Positions 1 through 8,274 of a stretch of DNA of 37,023 bases are shown here, in pieces. The notes under the pieces were generated by a model. That model was not told the DNA's origin and ran no database searches. It saw only the letters and a list, made by a program, of their open reading frames with translations. Source of the stretch: Rubrivivax sp. (GTDB lineage: Bacteria; Pseudomonadota; Gammaproteobacteria; Burkholderiales; Burkholderiaceae_C). How positions within the stretch are numbered: position 1 is the first letter of the stretch; each line of letters begins with the position of its first letter. The position numbers were made by a program, and so were the translations under genes. The stretch covers positions 1 through 37,023 of the forward strand of contig JAEUPB010000055.1 in the NCBI GenBank assembly GCA_016789955.1, in the 5' to 3' direction.

Positions 1-491
1 ATGGTGAAGCCGTGCATGCCGGCCTTGGCGGCCGAGTAGTTGGTCTGGCCGGCCTGGCCCTTCTCGCCGTTGACCGAACTGATCTGGATGATGCGGCCCC
101 AGCCCCGCTCGACCATGCCCGGCACCACCTGCTTGGTGACATTGAACATGCTGTTCAGGTTGGTGTCGATGACGGCCTTCCAGTCGTCGGGCGTCATCTT
201 CAGGAACATCCGGTCGCGCGTGATGCCCGCGTTGTTCACGAGGATGTCGATCGGGCCGTGCTCGGCCACCGCCTTCTGGAACGCGGCCACCGTGCTCTCC
301 CAGTCGGCGACGTTGCCCACCGAGGCGTAGAAGGTGTGGCCGAGTGCCTTCTGCTCGTCGAGCCACTTGGCGTGGTCGCGGCTCGGGCCGCAGCCGGCGA
401 TGACCTTGTAGCCTTCCTTGGCCAGCCGCTGGCAGATCGCGGTGCCGATGCCGCCCATGCCGCCGGTGACGTACGCAACTTTCTGTGCCAT
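1..491 (-). CDS. phaB: Acetoacetyl-CoA reductase PhaB (3' end missing)
   Basis: NADPH-dependent reduction of acetoacetyl-CoA to (R)-3-hydroxybutyryl-CoA, the second step of polyhydroxybutyrate synthesis. The visible N-terminal 163 codons show a short-chain dehydrogenase: the glycine-rich TGGMGGIG cofactor motif near residue 10, the NNAG motif near 87-90, and the YSAAK catalytic Tyr/Lys pair close to the window edge. PhaB is usually about 246 residues, so roughly a third is outside the window. The ATG at 491 is preceded by AAGGAGAG, a good ribosome binding site. It is the last visible gene of phaC-phaA-phaB, 32 nt after phaA, and is probably cotranscribed with it. Some paralogues (FabG) look alike, but the phaA/phaC neighbours make PhaB the best call. 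Confidence 0.95.
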   Translation of the reverse strand, partial: MAQKVAYVTGGMGGIGTAICQRLAKEGYKVIAGCGPSRDHAKWLDEQKALGHTFYASVGNVADWESTVAAFQKAVAEHGPIDILVNNAGITRDRMFLKMTPDDWKAVIDTNLNSMFNVTKQVVPGMVERGWGRIIQISSVNGEKGQAGQTNYSAAKAGMHGFT

Positions 492-523
492 GTCTCTCTC
501 CTTGAGGGTGGTTGACGAAATAC

Positions 524-1702
524 TCAGCGTTCGACGGTGAGGGCCACGCCCATGCCGCCGCCGATGCACAGGCTGGCGATGCCCTTGCGGGCGCCGCGCT
601 TGCCCATCTCGTGCAGCAGCGTCACCAGGATGCGCGCGCCCGATGCGCCGATCGGGTGGCCGATGGCGATCGCGCCGCCGTTGACGTTGACCTTGCTGGT
701 GTCCCAGCCCATCTCCTGGTGCACCGCGCAGGCCTGCGCGGCGAAGGCCTCGTTGATCTCGAGCAGATCCAGGTCGGCCGGCTTCCAGCCCGCACGCTCG
801 AGCGCCTTGCGTGCGGCCGGCACCGGCCCCATGCCCATGATCGACGGGTCCAGGCCCGCGCTGGCGTAGCTGGCGATGCGCGCCAGCGGCGTGAGGCCCA
901 GCGCGGCGGCCTTCTTCGCGCTCATCACCACCACGCCGGCGGCGCCGTCGTTCAGGCCCGAGGCGTTGCCCGCGGTGACCGAGCCGGCCTTGTCGAAGGC
1001 CGGGCGCAGGCCCGCCAGCGCCTCGGCGCTGGTCTTGCGGTTGATGAACTCGTCGGCGGCGAAGACCACCGGGTCGCCCTTCTTCTGCGGGATCGAGACC
1101 GGCACGATCTCGTCCTTGAAGCGGCCGGCTTCCTGCGCCGCGGCGGCCTTCATCTGCGAGGCCAGCGCCAGCGCGTCCTGTGCCTCGCGCGTGACGCCGT
1201 ACTTCTTGGCCACGTTCTCGGCGGTGATGCCCATGTGGTACTGGTTGTAGACGTCCCACAGGCCGTCGACGATCATCGAGTCGACCATCTTCCAGTCGCC
1301 CATGCGCTGGCCGTCACGCGAGCCATGCAGCACGTGCGGCGCCAGGCTCATGTTCTCCTGGCCGCCCGCGATCACGATCTCGGAGTCGCCGTCGCGGATG
1401 GCCTGGGCGGCCAGCATCACGGCCTTCAGGCCCGAGCCGCAGACCTTGTTGATGGTCATCGCCGGCACCGCCATGGGCAGCCCCGACTTGATGACCGACT
1501 GGCGCGCCGGATTCTGGCCGGACCCCGCCTGCAGCACCTGCCCGAGGATCACCTCGCCGACCTGGCCGCCCTCGAGGCGGGCGCGCTCGAGCAGCGCCTT
1601 GATGACGGTGGCGCCGAGTTCGGGCGCCGGGGTCTTGGCGAGCGTGCCGCCGAACTTGCCGACCGCGGTGCGGGCGGCGGCGACGATGACGATGTCGGTC
1701 AT
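524..1702 (-). CDS. phaA: Acetyl-CoA C-acetyltransferase (beta-ketothiolase) PhaA
   Basis: Condenses two acetyl-CoA into acetoacetyl-CoA, the first step of polyhydroxybutyrate synthesis. The 392-residue product has the usual thiolase length. It shows the acyl-accepting Cys88 in NKVCGSG, the GHPIGASG histidine motif in the C-terminal third, and the second catalytic Cys in CIGGGMG near the end. The start at 1702 ([19 protein letters not shown]) fits family N-termini and has AGGAGT about 7 nt upstream. An in-frame ATG at 1741 would add 13 residues with no family support. It lies between phaC, 98 nt upstream, and phaB. The phaC-phaA spacer holds two hairpin-forming repeats described separately. 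Confidence 0.96.
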   Translation of the reverse strand: MTDIVIVAAARTAVGKFGGTLAKTPAPELGATVIKALLERARLEGGQVGEVILGQVLQAGSGQNPARQSVIKSGLPMAVPAMTINKVCGSGLKAVMLAAQAIRDGDSEIVIAGGQENMSLAPHVLHGSRDGQRMGDWKMVDSMIVDGLWDVYNQYHMGITAENVAKKYGVTREAQDALALASQMKAAAAQEAGRFKDEIVPVSIPQKKGDPVVFAADEFINRKTSAEALAGLRPAFDKAGSVTAGNASGLNDGAAGVVVMSAKKAAALGLTPLARIASYASAGLDPSIMGMGPVPAARKALERAGWKPADLDLLEINEAFAAQACAVHQEMGWDTSKVNVNGGAIAIGHPIGASGARILVTLLHEMGKRGARKGIASLCIGGGMGVALTVER

Positions 1703-1734
1703 GGGTGGACTCCTGGGGAACGGGATGCAGAAAC

Positions 1735-1778
1735 GGATCATGCGCCGGTGGCGCGTGGATCATGCGCCGATGGCGCGC
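1735..1778. repeat. Two tandem 22-bp hairpin-forming repeats between phaC and phaA
   Basis: Two head-to-tail 22-bp copies, 1735-1756 and 1757-1778, differ at two positions. Both begin GGATCATGCGCC. Each copy contains a 5-bp inverted repeat with a 3-nt loop (GCGCC-GGT-GGCGC and GCGCC-GAT-GGCGC on the plus strand), so the phaC-phaA transcript, read from the minus strand, would carry two small GC-rich hairpins in a row before phaA. There is no U-tract, so a classical terminator is unlikely. An mRNA-processing or stability role is inference. Confidence 0.75.
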
Positions 1779-1800
1779 GGGACGGGTGGGTGAATGCCGA

Positions 1801-3480
1801 TCAGGCCTTGGCCTGCACGTAGCGGCCCGGTGCGGGCTCGATGACCTTGAACCCCTTGCCGCCCGGGGTCTTGGGCGCGGGGACCTGCTTGCCGGCATGG
1901 GACTTCAGCCAGCCGGCCCACTCGGGCCACCAGCTGCCGGGCTTCTCGGTGGCGCCGGCGAGCCAGGCGTCTGACGTGGCCGGCAGTTGCCGGTTGATCC
2001 AGTGAGACCGCTTCCCCGCGGCCGGCGGGTTGATGACGCCGGCGATGTGTCCCGAGGCGCCGAGCACGAAGCGGCGGTCGCCCTTGAACAGCGGCACCGA
2101 GCGGTACGCGGCCGTCCACGGCACGATGTGGTCCTCGCGCGAGGCGTAGACGAACACCGGCGCCTTGATCTTGCCGAGGTCGAGCTTCTCGCCGCACACC
2201 GTGAGCCGGCCCGGCACCTTCAGCTCGTTCTGCAGGTACGTGTGGCGCAGGTACCAGCAGTACATCGGCCCGGGCAGGTTCGTGGAGTCGCCGTTCCAGT
2301 ACAGCAGGTCGAACGGCGGCGGCGTCTCGCCCTTCAGGTAGTTGCCGACGACGTAGTTCCACACCAGGTCGTTCGGGCGCAGGAAGCTGAAGGTAGTGGC
2401 GAGCTCCTTGCCCTTCAGCAGGCCGGGGCCTTGCGGTGCCTGGTCGCCGATGGTCACCTCGCGCACCTGCACCGAGGCCTCGTCGACGAAGATGTCCAGC
2501 ACGCCGGTGTCCTCGAAGTCCAGCAGCGTGGTCAGCAGCGTCACCGACTGCGCCGGGTGTTCGCCCCGCGCGGCCAGCACGGCCAGCGCCGTGGACAGGA
2601 TCGTGCCGCCGACGCAGAAGCCCAGCGTGTTGATCGCCTTCGCGCCGGTGATCGCCTGCACCGTGCGGATGGCGCGGATCGGGCCTTCGTCGATGTAGTC
2701 GTCCCAGGTCTTGGCGACCATCGACTCGTCGGGGTTGCGCCAGCTCACGACGAACGTGCGGTGGCCCTGCTCCACCGTGTAGCGGATCACCGAGTTGGTG
2801 GGCTGCAGGTCGAGGATGTAGTACTTGTTGATGCACGGCGGCACGAACAGCATCGGCCGCTCGTGCACCTGCGCCGTCAGCGGCTTGTACTCGATGAGCT
2901 GGAACAGCTCGTTCTCGAAGACCACCGAGCCTTCGGTGGTGGCGATGTTGCGGCCGACCTCGAACACGCTCTCGTCGGTCTGCGAGACATGGCCCTTCTG
3001 CACGTCCTGCAGCAGGTTGCGCAGGCCCGCCGCGATGCTCTCGCCCTGCGTGTCGACGGCCTTCTTCAGCGCGTCGGGGTTGAAGGCGAGGAAGTTGCTC
3101 GGCGCGCTGGCGTCGATCCACTGCTGCACCGCGAAGCGGATGCGGGCGCGCGTCTTCTCGTCGCCCTGGACGTTCTCCGCCATCTGCAGCAGCGCGCGGG
3201 CGTTCAGCAGGTACATCTGCGCCGCGTACGCGGAGGCCGGGTTGGCGGCCCACTCGGTGCCGAAGCGGCGGTCGCCGATCTTCGGCTCGGCGGCGTCACC
3301 CGTGGTGAGCTTCTGCAGCGACTGGTTCCAGATCTGCGAGACGCCCTGCAGGTACTCGGCCTGCACCTGCTGCAGCGCCTGCGGCGCCAGCGACAGGCCG
3401 GCGAGCTGCTGCCACATCTGGCCCACGGTCTTGCCGAAGGCCTGCGCGGGGTCGTCGGTCGACAATCCACCTGGGGTCAT
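1801..3480 (-). CDS. phaC: Class I poly(3-hydroxyalkanoate) synthase PhaC
   Basis: Polymerises (R)-3-hydroxyacyl-CoA, chiefly 3-hydroxybutyryl-CoA, at the surface of storage granules. The 559-residue product fits class I synthases. The N-terminal 200 residues are the PhaC N domain, followed by an alpha/beta hydrolase core. The lipase-like box is GFCVGGT with nucleophile Cys289. The catalytic Asp is in SREDHIVPW and the His in GASGHIAGV. The start at 3480 (MTPGGLS) has AGGAG 7 nt upstream. A longer in-frame reading to 3585 lacks a ribosome binding site and gives an unlikely Arg/Pro-rich extension. It is the first gene of phaC-phaA-phaB. The 99-bp divergent gap to the small membrane protein gene holds no promoter I can name with confidence. 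Confidence 0.96.
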   Translation of the reverse strand: MTPGGLSTDDPAQAFGKTVGQMWQQLAGLSLAPQALQQVQAEYLQGVSQIWNQSLQKLTTGDAAEPKIGDRRFGTEWAANPASAYAAQMYLLNARALLQMAENVQGDEKTRARIRFAVQQWIDASAPSNFLAFNPDALKKAVDTQGESIAAGLRNLLQDVQKGHVSQTDESVFEVGRNIATTEGSVVFENELFQLIEYKPLTAQVHERPMLFVPPCINKYYILDLQPTNSVIRYTVEQGHRTFVVSWRNPDESMVAKTWDDYIDEGPIRAIRTVQAITGAKAINTLGFCVGGTILSTALAVLAARGEHPAQSVTLLTTLLDFEDTGVLDIFVDEASVQVREVTIGDQAPQGPGLLKGKELATTFSFLRPNDLVWNYVVGNYLKGETPPPFDLLYWNGDSTNLPGPMYCWYLRHTYLQNELKVPGRLTVCGEKLDLGKIKAPVFVYASREDHIVPWTAAYRSVPLFKGDRRFVLGASGHIAGVINPPAAGKRSHWINRQLPATSDAWLAGATEKPGSWWPEWAGWLKSHAGKQVPAPKTPGGKGFKVIEPAPGRYVQAKA

Positions 3481-3579
3481 GCGGGGCTCCTGTGGGTGCG
3501 GGTGCGGGACGGGGTTGTAGGCTGCCGCGCTGACAGCGCCTTGACGACCGACGGCGCGGGCCCGCGGGGAATCTTCTCG

Positions 3580-3855
3580 ATGCACATCATCCTGGTTGCG
3601 ATTGCGTGGATCTATGTCGTGGTGATGGTGGCCGCCGCGGAGGCCGTTGCACCCAACGGCACGCTGCTCGGAGCCGCAGTCACCATCGTGCTGTGGGGAG
3701 TGCTGCCGCTGACGGTGGTGCTGTACATCCTGACGACGCCGGCACGGCGGCGCGCACGCCTGCAGCGCGAGTCGCTGCGGGGCTCATCGGGCGCTCCGGA
3801 TGGCGGCGACCATGCGGCCGGTGACCCGGTCCCGCCGGTGGGAAAAGAACCGTGA
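3580..3855 (+). CDS. Small two-helix membrane protein, function unknown
   Basis: A 91-residue protein with two hydrophobic segments, about residues 2-21 (IILVAIAWIYVVVMVAAAEA) and 28-50 (LLGAAVTIVLWGVLPLTVVL), then a basic stretch (ARRRARLQRES) and a Gly/Asp/Pro-rich tail. I recognise no named family. The arrangement suggests an inner-membrane hairpin with the basic segment in the cytoplasm. It is divergent from phaC. Its last 72 nt overlap the 3' end of pgeF on the other strand, so its tail is read antisense to the PgeF C-terminus. The codon pattern in the membrane part looks coding, and the ATG at 3580 is the first one before the hydrophobic stretch. No strong ribosome binding site is visible. 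Confidence 0.7.
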   Translation: MHIILVAIAWIYVVVMVAAAEAVAPNGTLLGAAVTIVLWGVLPLTVVLYILTTPARRRARLQRESLRGSSGAPDGGDHAAGDPVPPVGKEP

Positions 3856-4578
3856 CGCGTCGCTGGCCGTGCACCAGGTGCCTCCGGTGATCTGCTGCAC
3901 CCCCACGGCCTGCAGGCGCACCCGCGCCAGCAGCGGCAAGTCGGCCCGCCAGCGCGGGCAGCCGTCCGGCCCGGATGCCGCCGCGCGGAATCCCGGCCCC
4001 GGAGCGGCGGCGCTGCCGCCGAACGCGGCCACCACATCCTTGCCCACCTCGTAGGCCGCAGGCCCGATGCACGGGCCGAGCCACGCGCGCAGCGTCGCGG
4101 GTGCCACGCCCGCGCCCTGGCGCAGGGCCTCGACAGTGGCTTCCAGCACGCCGGCGGCCAGCCCGCGCCAGCCGGCATGCGCCGCGGCCACCACGGCGCC
4201 GTCGGCCGAGCTGAACAGCACCGGCAGGCAGTCGGCGGCGGTCACCGCGCAGGCGACGCCCGGGCGGTCAGTCCAGGCGGCATCGGCGCGCGGCCGCGGC
4301 TCAGGGGACGGCTCGGTGACGCAGACCACGTCGGCCCCATGCACCAGGTTCAGCCAGGCGATCGGCGCGCCGATCGCACGCTCGACGCGGCGGCGGTTCT
4401 CGGCCACCGCTGCGTCATCGTCCCCGACCGAACGGCTGACGTTCAGGCCCGCGTAGGGCCCCTGACTCACGCCGCCATGGCGCGTCGTCATCAGCGCCGG
4501 CGCAGGCGCGTCCCAGTCCGGCCGCAGCCAGCCCAGGGCCGCGACGTCCGGCGCATCGAGAACGGCCTCAGGCGGCAT
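3784..4578 (-). CDS. pgeF: Peptidoglycan editing factor / laccase-domain protein PgeF (YfiH)
   Basis: A 264-residue Cu-oxidase_4 (YfiH/DUF152) family protein. Members have been described as multi-copper-like polyphenol oxidases, as purine nucleoside phosphorylases/adenosine deaminases, and as the factor that corrects misincorporated residues in peptidoglycan precursors. Signature motifs are present: NLVHGADV near residue 77, HAGWRGLAAG near 134, GPCIGPAAYEVG near 166, and the terminal WCTASDASRFFSHRRD, which hold the conserved His/Cys metal-site residues. The start overlaps the 3' end of the isomerase gene by 11 nt, so the two are probably translationally coupled. The 3' end overlaps the convergent small membrane protein gene by 72 nt. 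Which activity dominates here cannot be read from sequence. Confidence 0.9.
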   Translation of the reverse strand: MPPEAVLDAPDVAALGWLRPDWDAPAPALMTTRHGGVSQGPYAGLNVSRSVGDDDAAVAENRRRVERAIGAPIAWLNLVHGADVVCVTEPSPEPRPRADAAWTDRPGVACAVTAADCLPVLFSSADGAVVAAAHAGWRGLAAGVLEATVEALRQGAGVAPATLRAWLGPCIGPAAYEVGKDVVAAFGGSAAAPGPGFRAAASGPDGCPRWRADLPLLARVRLQAVGVQQITGGTWCTASDASRFFSHRRDRVTGRMVAAIRSAR

Positions 4579-5200
4579 CCGGGCACTTCTCCGGCCGCGT
4601 CTGCTCGAACGCGTCGAGCTTCATGCAGGCATCGAACACGCGCATCACCTGCGGCACATGGTCGAGCCGGCAGTTGAAACGCTGCGCATTGAAGATCTGC
4701 GGGACGAGCACGCAGTCGGCCATCGTCGGCGTGTCGCCGTGACAGTAGGTCGATGGCGCGGCCTGCAGCCGCCGCTCGACGACCTGCAGGCCGGTCTCCA
4801 CCCAGTGCCGGTACCAACGGTCCTTGTCCTCTTCCGAGACCTTCATGTCGCGCACCAGGTAGCGCAGCACGCGCAGGTTGTTCAGCGGGTGGATCTCGCA
4901 GGCGATGTCCTGCGACAGCGCACGCACCCTCGCCCGGCCCAGCGCATCGCGCGGCAGCAAAGGCGGCTCGGGGTGCGTTTCGTCGAGGTACTCGATGATC
5001 GCCATCGACTGCGACAACCCGACGTCGCCGTCGTGCAGCAGCGGCACCAGGCGCGACGCCTGCACCGCCGAGAACGACTCGGACAGCTGCTCGTTCTTCT
5101 GCAGGTGCACCGACTTGTAGTCGTAATCCAGCCGCTTCAAGGCCAGCGCGATCCGCACGCGGTACGACGCGGACGAGCGGAAGTAGTTGTACAGCTCCAT
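4568..5200 (-). CDS. maiA: Maleylacetoacetate (or maleylpyruvate) isomerase, zeta-class GST
   Basis: A glutathione-dependent cis-trans isomerase of aromatic ring-cleavage products. The 210-residue protein starts MELYNYFRSSASYRVRIAL, the zeta-class GST motif with the catalytic Ser cluster at residues 9-12. The thioredoxin-like GSH site continues with QSMAIIEYLDE near residue 65, and the rest is an all-helical C-terminal domain. It sits 11 nt after an FAH-family hydrolase in the same direction, as expected for the last two steps of either tyrosine/homogentisate or gentisate breakdown. The dioxygenase that would decide the substrate is not in the window, so maleylacetoacetate versus maleylpyruvate is open. 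Confidence 0.88.
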   Translation of the reverse strand: MELYNYFRSSASYRVRIALALKRLDYDYKSVHLQKNEQLSESFSAVQASRLVPLLHDGDVGLSQSMAIIEYLDETHPEPPLLPRDALGRARVRALSQDIACEIHPLNNLRVLRYLVRDMKVSEEDKDRWYRHWVETGLQVVERRLQAAPSTYCHGDTPTMADCVLVPQIFNAQRFNCRLDHVPQVMRVFDACMKLDAFEQTRPEKCPDAA

Positions 5201-5211
5201 CGCGGGTTCCT

Positions 5212-5904
5212 TCAGCGCACGGCCACCTTCAGCGTGCCCAGGCCATCGATGCGCCCTTCCATCACGTCACCGGCCACCACGGCGCCGACGCCGGCCGGGG
5301 TGCCGCTGTAGATCAGGTCGCCCGGCGCCAGTTCCCATGCGGCGCTCAGGTGCTCGATCGTCTCGGCGACGTTCCAGATCAGGTCCTTCAGGTCGGCCTT
5401 CTGGCGCGGCTGCCCGTTCACCGTGAGGCTGATCGCGCCGGTCGTCAGCTCGCCGGTCTTCGTGATCGGCGTGATCGGGGATATCGGTGCGCTCTGGTCG
5501 AAGCCCTTGCCGATGCACCACGGCCGGCCCTGCTTCTTCATGTCGTTCTGCAGGTCGCGCCGCGTCATGTCCAGGCCCACCGCGTAGCCCCAGATGTGCT
5601 TCGCGGCGTCGGCCGCGGCGATGTTGCGGCCGCCGGTGCCGATGGCCACGACGAGTTCGATCTCGTGGTGCAAGTTCTTCGTCAACGACGGGTAGTCGAT
5701 GGTGCCGGTCTCGCCGTCGGGCACGACGACGATCGCATCGGCAGGCTTCAGGAAGAAGAACGGCGGCTCGCGGCCGCTGAAGCCCATCTCCTGCGCGTGC
5801 TCGACATAGTTGCGGCCGACGCAGTAGATGCGGCGCACGGGAAACCGCCCACCGCCGGTGATCGGCACGGTGACGGGGACAGGTGCGGGGATCACGAGAC
5901 TCAT
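5212..5904 (-). CDS. FAH-family hydrolase, probably fumarylpyruvate hydrolase
   Basis: A 230-residue fumarylacetoacetate hydrolase-fold enzyme. It shows the YCVGRNYVEHAQEMG opening motif, the metal site around HHEIELVVAIG with its acidic ligands, GYAVGLDMTRRDLQ, and the GDLIYSGTPAGVG signature near the C-terminus. It is much shorter than true fumarylacetoacetases (about 420 residues) and close in size and motifs to fumarylpyruvate hydrolases such as NagK of the gentisate pathway. It would cleave the trans product made by the isomerase encoded 11 nt downstream. 2-hydroxyhepta-diene-dioate isomerase or oxaloacetate tautomerase activity is possible in this family. The gene is divergent from the Nudix gene across only 46 bp. 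Confidence 0.82.
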   Translation of the reverse strand: MSLVIPAPVPVTVPITGGGRFPVRRIYCVGRNYVEHAQEMGFSGREPPFFFLKPADAIVVVPDGETGTIDYPSLTKNLHHEIELVVAIGTGGRNIAAADAAKHIWGYAVGLDMTRRDLQNDMKKQGRPWCIGKGFDQSAPISPITPITKTGELTTGAISLTVNGQPRQKADLKDLIWNVAETIEHLSAAWELAPGDLIYSGTPAGVGAVVAGDVMEGRIDGLGTLKVAVR

Positions 5905-5950
5905 ACTCAGCTCCGGGGTTGCCGAACGATCATGCCACTACACTGATTCG

Positions 5951-6496
5951 ATGCACCTGCCGCGCCGCATCCAGCATTGCCGCCTCTGCGGGGCCCGCGC
6001 CGAGTACCGCGTGCCGGCCGACGACAACCGCGAACGCGCCACCTGCACCGCCTGCGGCGAAATCCACTACGAGAACCCGATCAACGTCGTCGGCACCGTG
6101 CCGGTGTGGGGCGACCAGGTGCTGCTGTGCCGCCGCGCGATCGAGCCCCGCTACGGGTTGTGGACGCTGCCCGCGGGCTTCCTCGAACTCGGCGAGAGCA
6201 CCGATGCCGGCGCGGTGCGCGAGACGGTCGAGGAGGCCGGCGCGCGGATCGAGCTCGAAGGCCTCTACACGATCCTGAACGTCGTGCGCGTCGGCCAGGT
6301 CCACTTCTTCTACCGCGCCCGCATGCTCGACACGACACTGGACCCCGGCCCCGAGACGCTCGAGGCGCAGCTGTTCCGCGAGCACGAGGTGCCATGGGAC
6401 CAGATCGCCTTCCGCACGGTGCGCCAGACGCTCGAGCATTTCTTCGAAGACCGGCGGCGCGGGCGGTTCGAGCTGCATACGGGCGAGATCGGCTGA
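5951..6496 (+). CDS. Nudix hydrolase with N-terminal zinc ribbon
   Basis: A 181-residue pyrophosphohydrolase. Residues about 9-40 form a small zinc ribbon with two CxxC pairs (CRLC and CTAC), like the NudC-type or ADP-ribose family Nudix proteins. The Nudix box follows: GFLELGE, then RETVEEAG, matching G(x5)E(x7)REUxEExGU. The substrate cannot be told; NADH, ADP-ribose or FAD are typical of zinc-ribbon Nudix enzymes. The ATG at 5951 puts the zinc ribbon at the N-terminus. An in-frame extension upstream would read into the divergent gene. No ribosome binding site is visible, and a -10-like TACACT (5939-5944) ends 6 nt before the ATG, so the mRNA may be leaderless. Confidence 0.88.
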   Translation: MHLPRRIQHCRLCGARAEYRVPADDNRERATCTACGEIHYENPINVVGTVPVWGDQVLLCRRAIEPRYGLWTLPAGFLELGESTDAGAVRETVEEAGARIELEGLYTILNVVRVGQVHFFYRARMLDTTLDPGPETLEAQLFREHEVPWDQIAFRTVRQTLEHFFEDRRRGRFELHTGEIG

Positions 6497-6525
6497 GCGC
6501 GGCGGGCTGAACGCGGCCGCTCAGC
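6492..6525. terminator. Inverted repeat spanning two convergent stop codons
   Basis: The 8-bp perfect arms GCTGAGCG (6492-6499) and CGCTCAGC (6518-6525) include the stop codons of the convergent Nudix and lpdA genes. The loop is 18 nt and there is no T-tract on either side, so termination would be weak or bidirectional at best. The position is suggestive but the call is tentative. Confidence 0.35.
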
Positions 6526-8269
6526 GCCGCTGCGGCGGCAGGTCGGTGCACGAGCCGTGCGCCACCTCGGCGGCCATGCCGATGCTCTCGCCCAGCGTCG
6601 GGTGCGGGTGGATGGTCTTGCCGATGTCGACCTCGTCGGCCCCCATCTCGATGGCCAACGCCACCTCGCCGATCATGTCGCCGGCATGCGTGCCGACGAT
6701 GCCGCCACCGAGGATGCGATGCGTCTCGGCATCGAACAGCAGCTTGGTCTGGCCCTCGTCACGGCCGTTGGCGATGGCGCGGCCGGACGCCGTCCACGGG
6801 AACAGGCCCTTCTTGACCTTCACGCCCTTGGCCTTGGCCTCGTCTTCGGTGAGGCCGACCCAGGCCACCTCGGGGTCCGTGTAGGCCACGCTCGGGATCA
6901 CGCGGGCGTCGAACTGCGCCTTCGTGTCGCCGCTGGCCACCTCGGCGGCCACGTGCGCCTCGTGCACCGCCTTGTGCGCGAGCATCGGCTGGCCGACGAT
7001 GTCGCCGATGGCGTAGATGTGCGGCACGTTGGTGCGCATCTGCACGTCGACCTTGATGAAGCCACGATCGCCGACGACCACGCCGGCCTTCTCGGCGCCG
7101 ATCTTCTTGCCGTTCGGGGTGCGGCCCACGGCCTGCAGCACCAGGTCGTAGAGGCCCTCGCTCTTCGTGCCGTCGAGCCCCTCGAACTGCACGCGGATGC
7201 CGTCCGCCGTGGCCTCGGCGCCCACCGTCTTGGTCTTCAGCATCACGCGCTCGAAGCGGTGGGCGTTCATCTTCTGCCAGACCTTCACGAGGTCGCGGTC
7301 GGCACCCTGCATCAGGCCGTCGAGCATCTCGACGACATCGAGCTTCGCACCCAGCGTGGAATAGACCGTGCCCATCTCGAGGCCGATGATGCCGCCGCCG
7401 ACCACCAGCATCCTTTCAGGACGCTGTCGGAGCTGCAACGCGCCGGTGGAGGTGACGATGCGCGGGTCGTCGGGGAGGAACGGCAGCTTCACCGCCTCCG
7501 AACCTGCGGCGATGATGGCCTGCTTGAAACGCACGACGACCCGCCTGCCATCGGCTCCCGTCACCGCGAGGTGGTGCGGGTCGGTGAACTCGCCGGTGCC
7601 TTGCACCACGGTGACCTTGCGCATCTTGGCCATCGCCGCCAGGCCGCCGGTGAGCTTGCCCACCACCTTGTTCTTGTGGGCCAGCAGCTTGCCGAGATCG
7701 ACCTCGGGCTTGGCGAAGGTCACGCCGAGGTCGGCGAAGTGGGTCACCTCGTCCATCACCGCGGCCACGTGCAGCAAGGCCTTGCTCGGGATGCAGCCGA
7801 CGTTCAGGCACACGCCGCCGAGCGTCGGATAGCGCTCGACGAGCAGCGTCTTCATGCCGAGGTCGGCGGCACGGAACGCAGCGGAATAGCCGCCGGGACC
7901 GGCGCCGAGCACGAGCATGTCGCACTCGTGGTCGACGGTGCCGGCATGGGCCGGCGCGGCGGCGGGCGCTGGAGCAGGCGCTGCTGCCGCCGGTGCGGGT
8001 GCCGGTGCGGCAGCCGCCGGCGCAGCCGCGCCGGCCGCCTCGACGATCGCCAGGACCACGCCTTCGTTGATCTTGTCGCCGAGCTTCACCTTCAGCTCGC
8101 GGATCACGCCGGCGGCCGACGACGGGATCTCCATCGAGGCCTTGTCGCTCTCCACCGTGATCAGGCTCTGCTCGACCTTCACGGTGTCGCCGGGCTTGAC
8201 CAGCACCTCGATCACCGCGACGTCCTTGAAATCGCCGATGTCCGGCACCTTCACTTCGATCAGCGCCAT
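6521..8269 (-). CDS. lpdA: Dihydrolipoyl dehydrogenase (E3) with N-terminal lipoyl domain
   Basis: The flavoprotein that reoxidises dihydrolipoyl groups of the pyruvate dehydrogenase complex with NAD+. It has 582 residues: a lipoyl domain (1-78, lipoyl-lysine Lys43 in ESDKAS), an Ala/Pro linker (79-110), the FAD motif GAGPGGYSA from residue 122, the redox disulfide Cys154/Cys159 in CLNVGC, an NAD motif [10 protein letters not shown], and the C-terminal [11 protein letters not shown] His/Glu pair. An in-frame ATG at 8278 overlaps the upstream stop as ATGA, but the only ribosome binding site (GAGGGG) touches that ATG. It lies 9 nt before the ATG at 8269, which also gives the family N-terminus [12 protein letters not shown]. 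It is the last gene of aceE-aceF-BPH-lpdA. Confidence 0.95.
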   Translation of the reverse strand: MALIEVKVPDIGDFKDVAVIEVLVKPGDTVKVEQSLITVESDKASMEIPSSAAGVIRELKVKLGDKINEGVVLAIVEAAGAAAPAAAAPAPAPAAAAPAPAPAAAPAHAGTVDHECDMLVLGAGPGGYSAAFRAADLGMKTLLVERYPTLGGVCLNVGCIPSKALLHVAAVMDEVTHFADLGVTFAKPEVDLGKLLAHKNKVVGKLTGGLAAMAKMRKVTVVQGTGEFTDPHHLAVTGADGRRVVVRFKQAIIAAGSEAVKLPFLPDDPRIVTSTGALQLRQRPERMLVVGGGIIGLEMGTVYSTLGAKLDVVEMLDGLMQGADRDLVKVWQKMNAHRFERVMLKTKTVGAEATADGIRVQFEGLDGTKSEGLYDLVLQAVGRTPNGKKIGAEKAGVVVGDRGFIKVDVQMRTNVPHIYAIGDIVGQPMLAHKAVHEAHVAAEVASGDTKAQFDARVIPSVAYTDPEVAWVGLTEDEAKAKGVKVKKGLFPWTASGRAIANGRDEGQTKLLFDAETHRILGGGIVGTHAGDMIGEVALAIEMGADEVDIGKTIHPHPTLGESIGMAAEVAHGSCTDLPPQRR

Positions 8270-8274
8270 CGCCG

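Noticed and set aside
3541-3546. TTGACG as the -35 of a promoter for the small membrane protein
   Set aside because: No -10-like hexamer lies 15-19 bp downstream; that stretch is almost pure G and C.
4491-4817. A 108-codon minus-strand frame across the pgeF/isomerase junction
   Set aside because: It lies out of frame within two well-supported genes and has no motif of its own.
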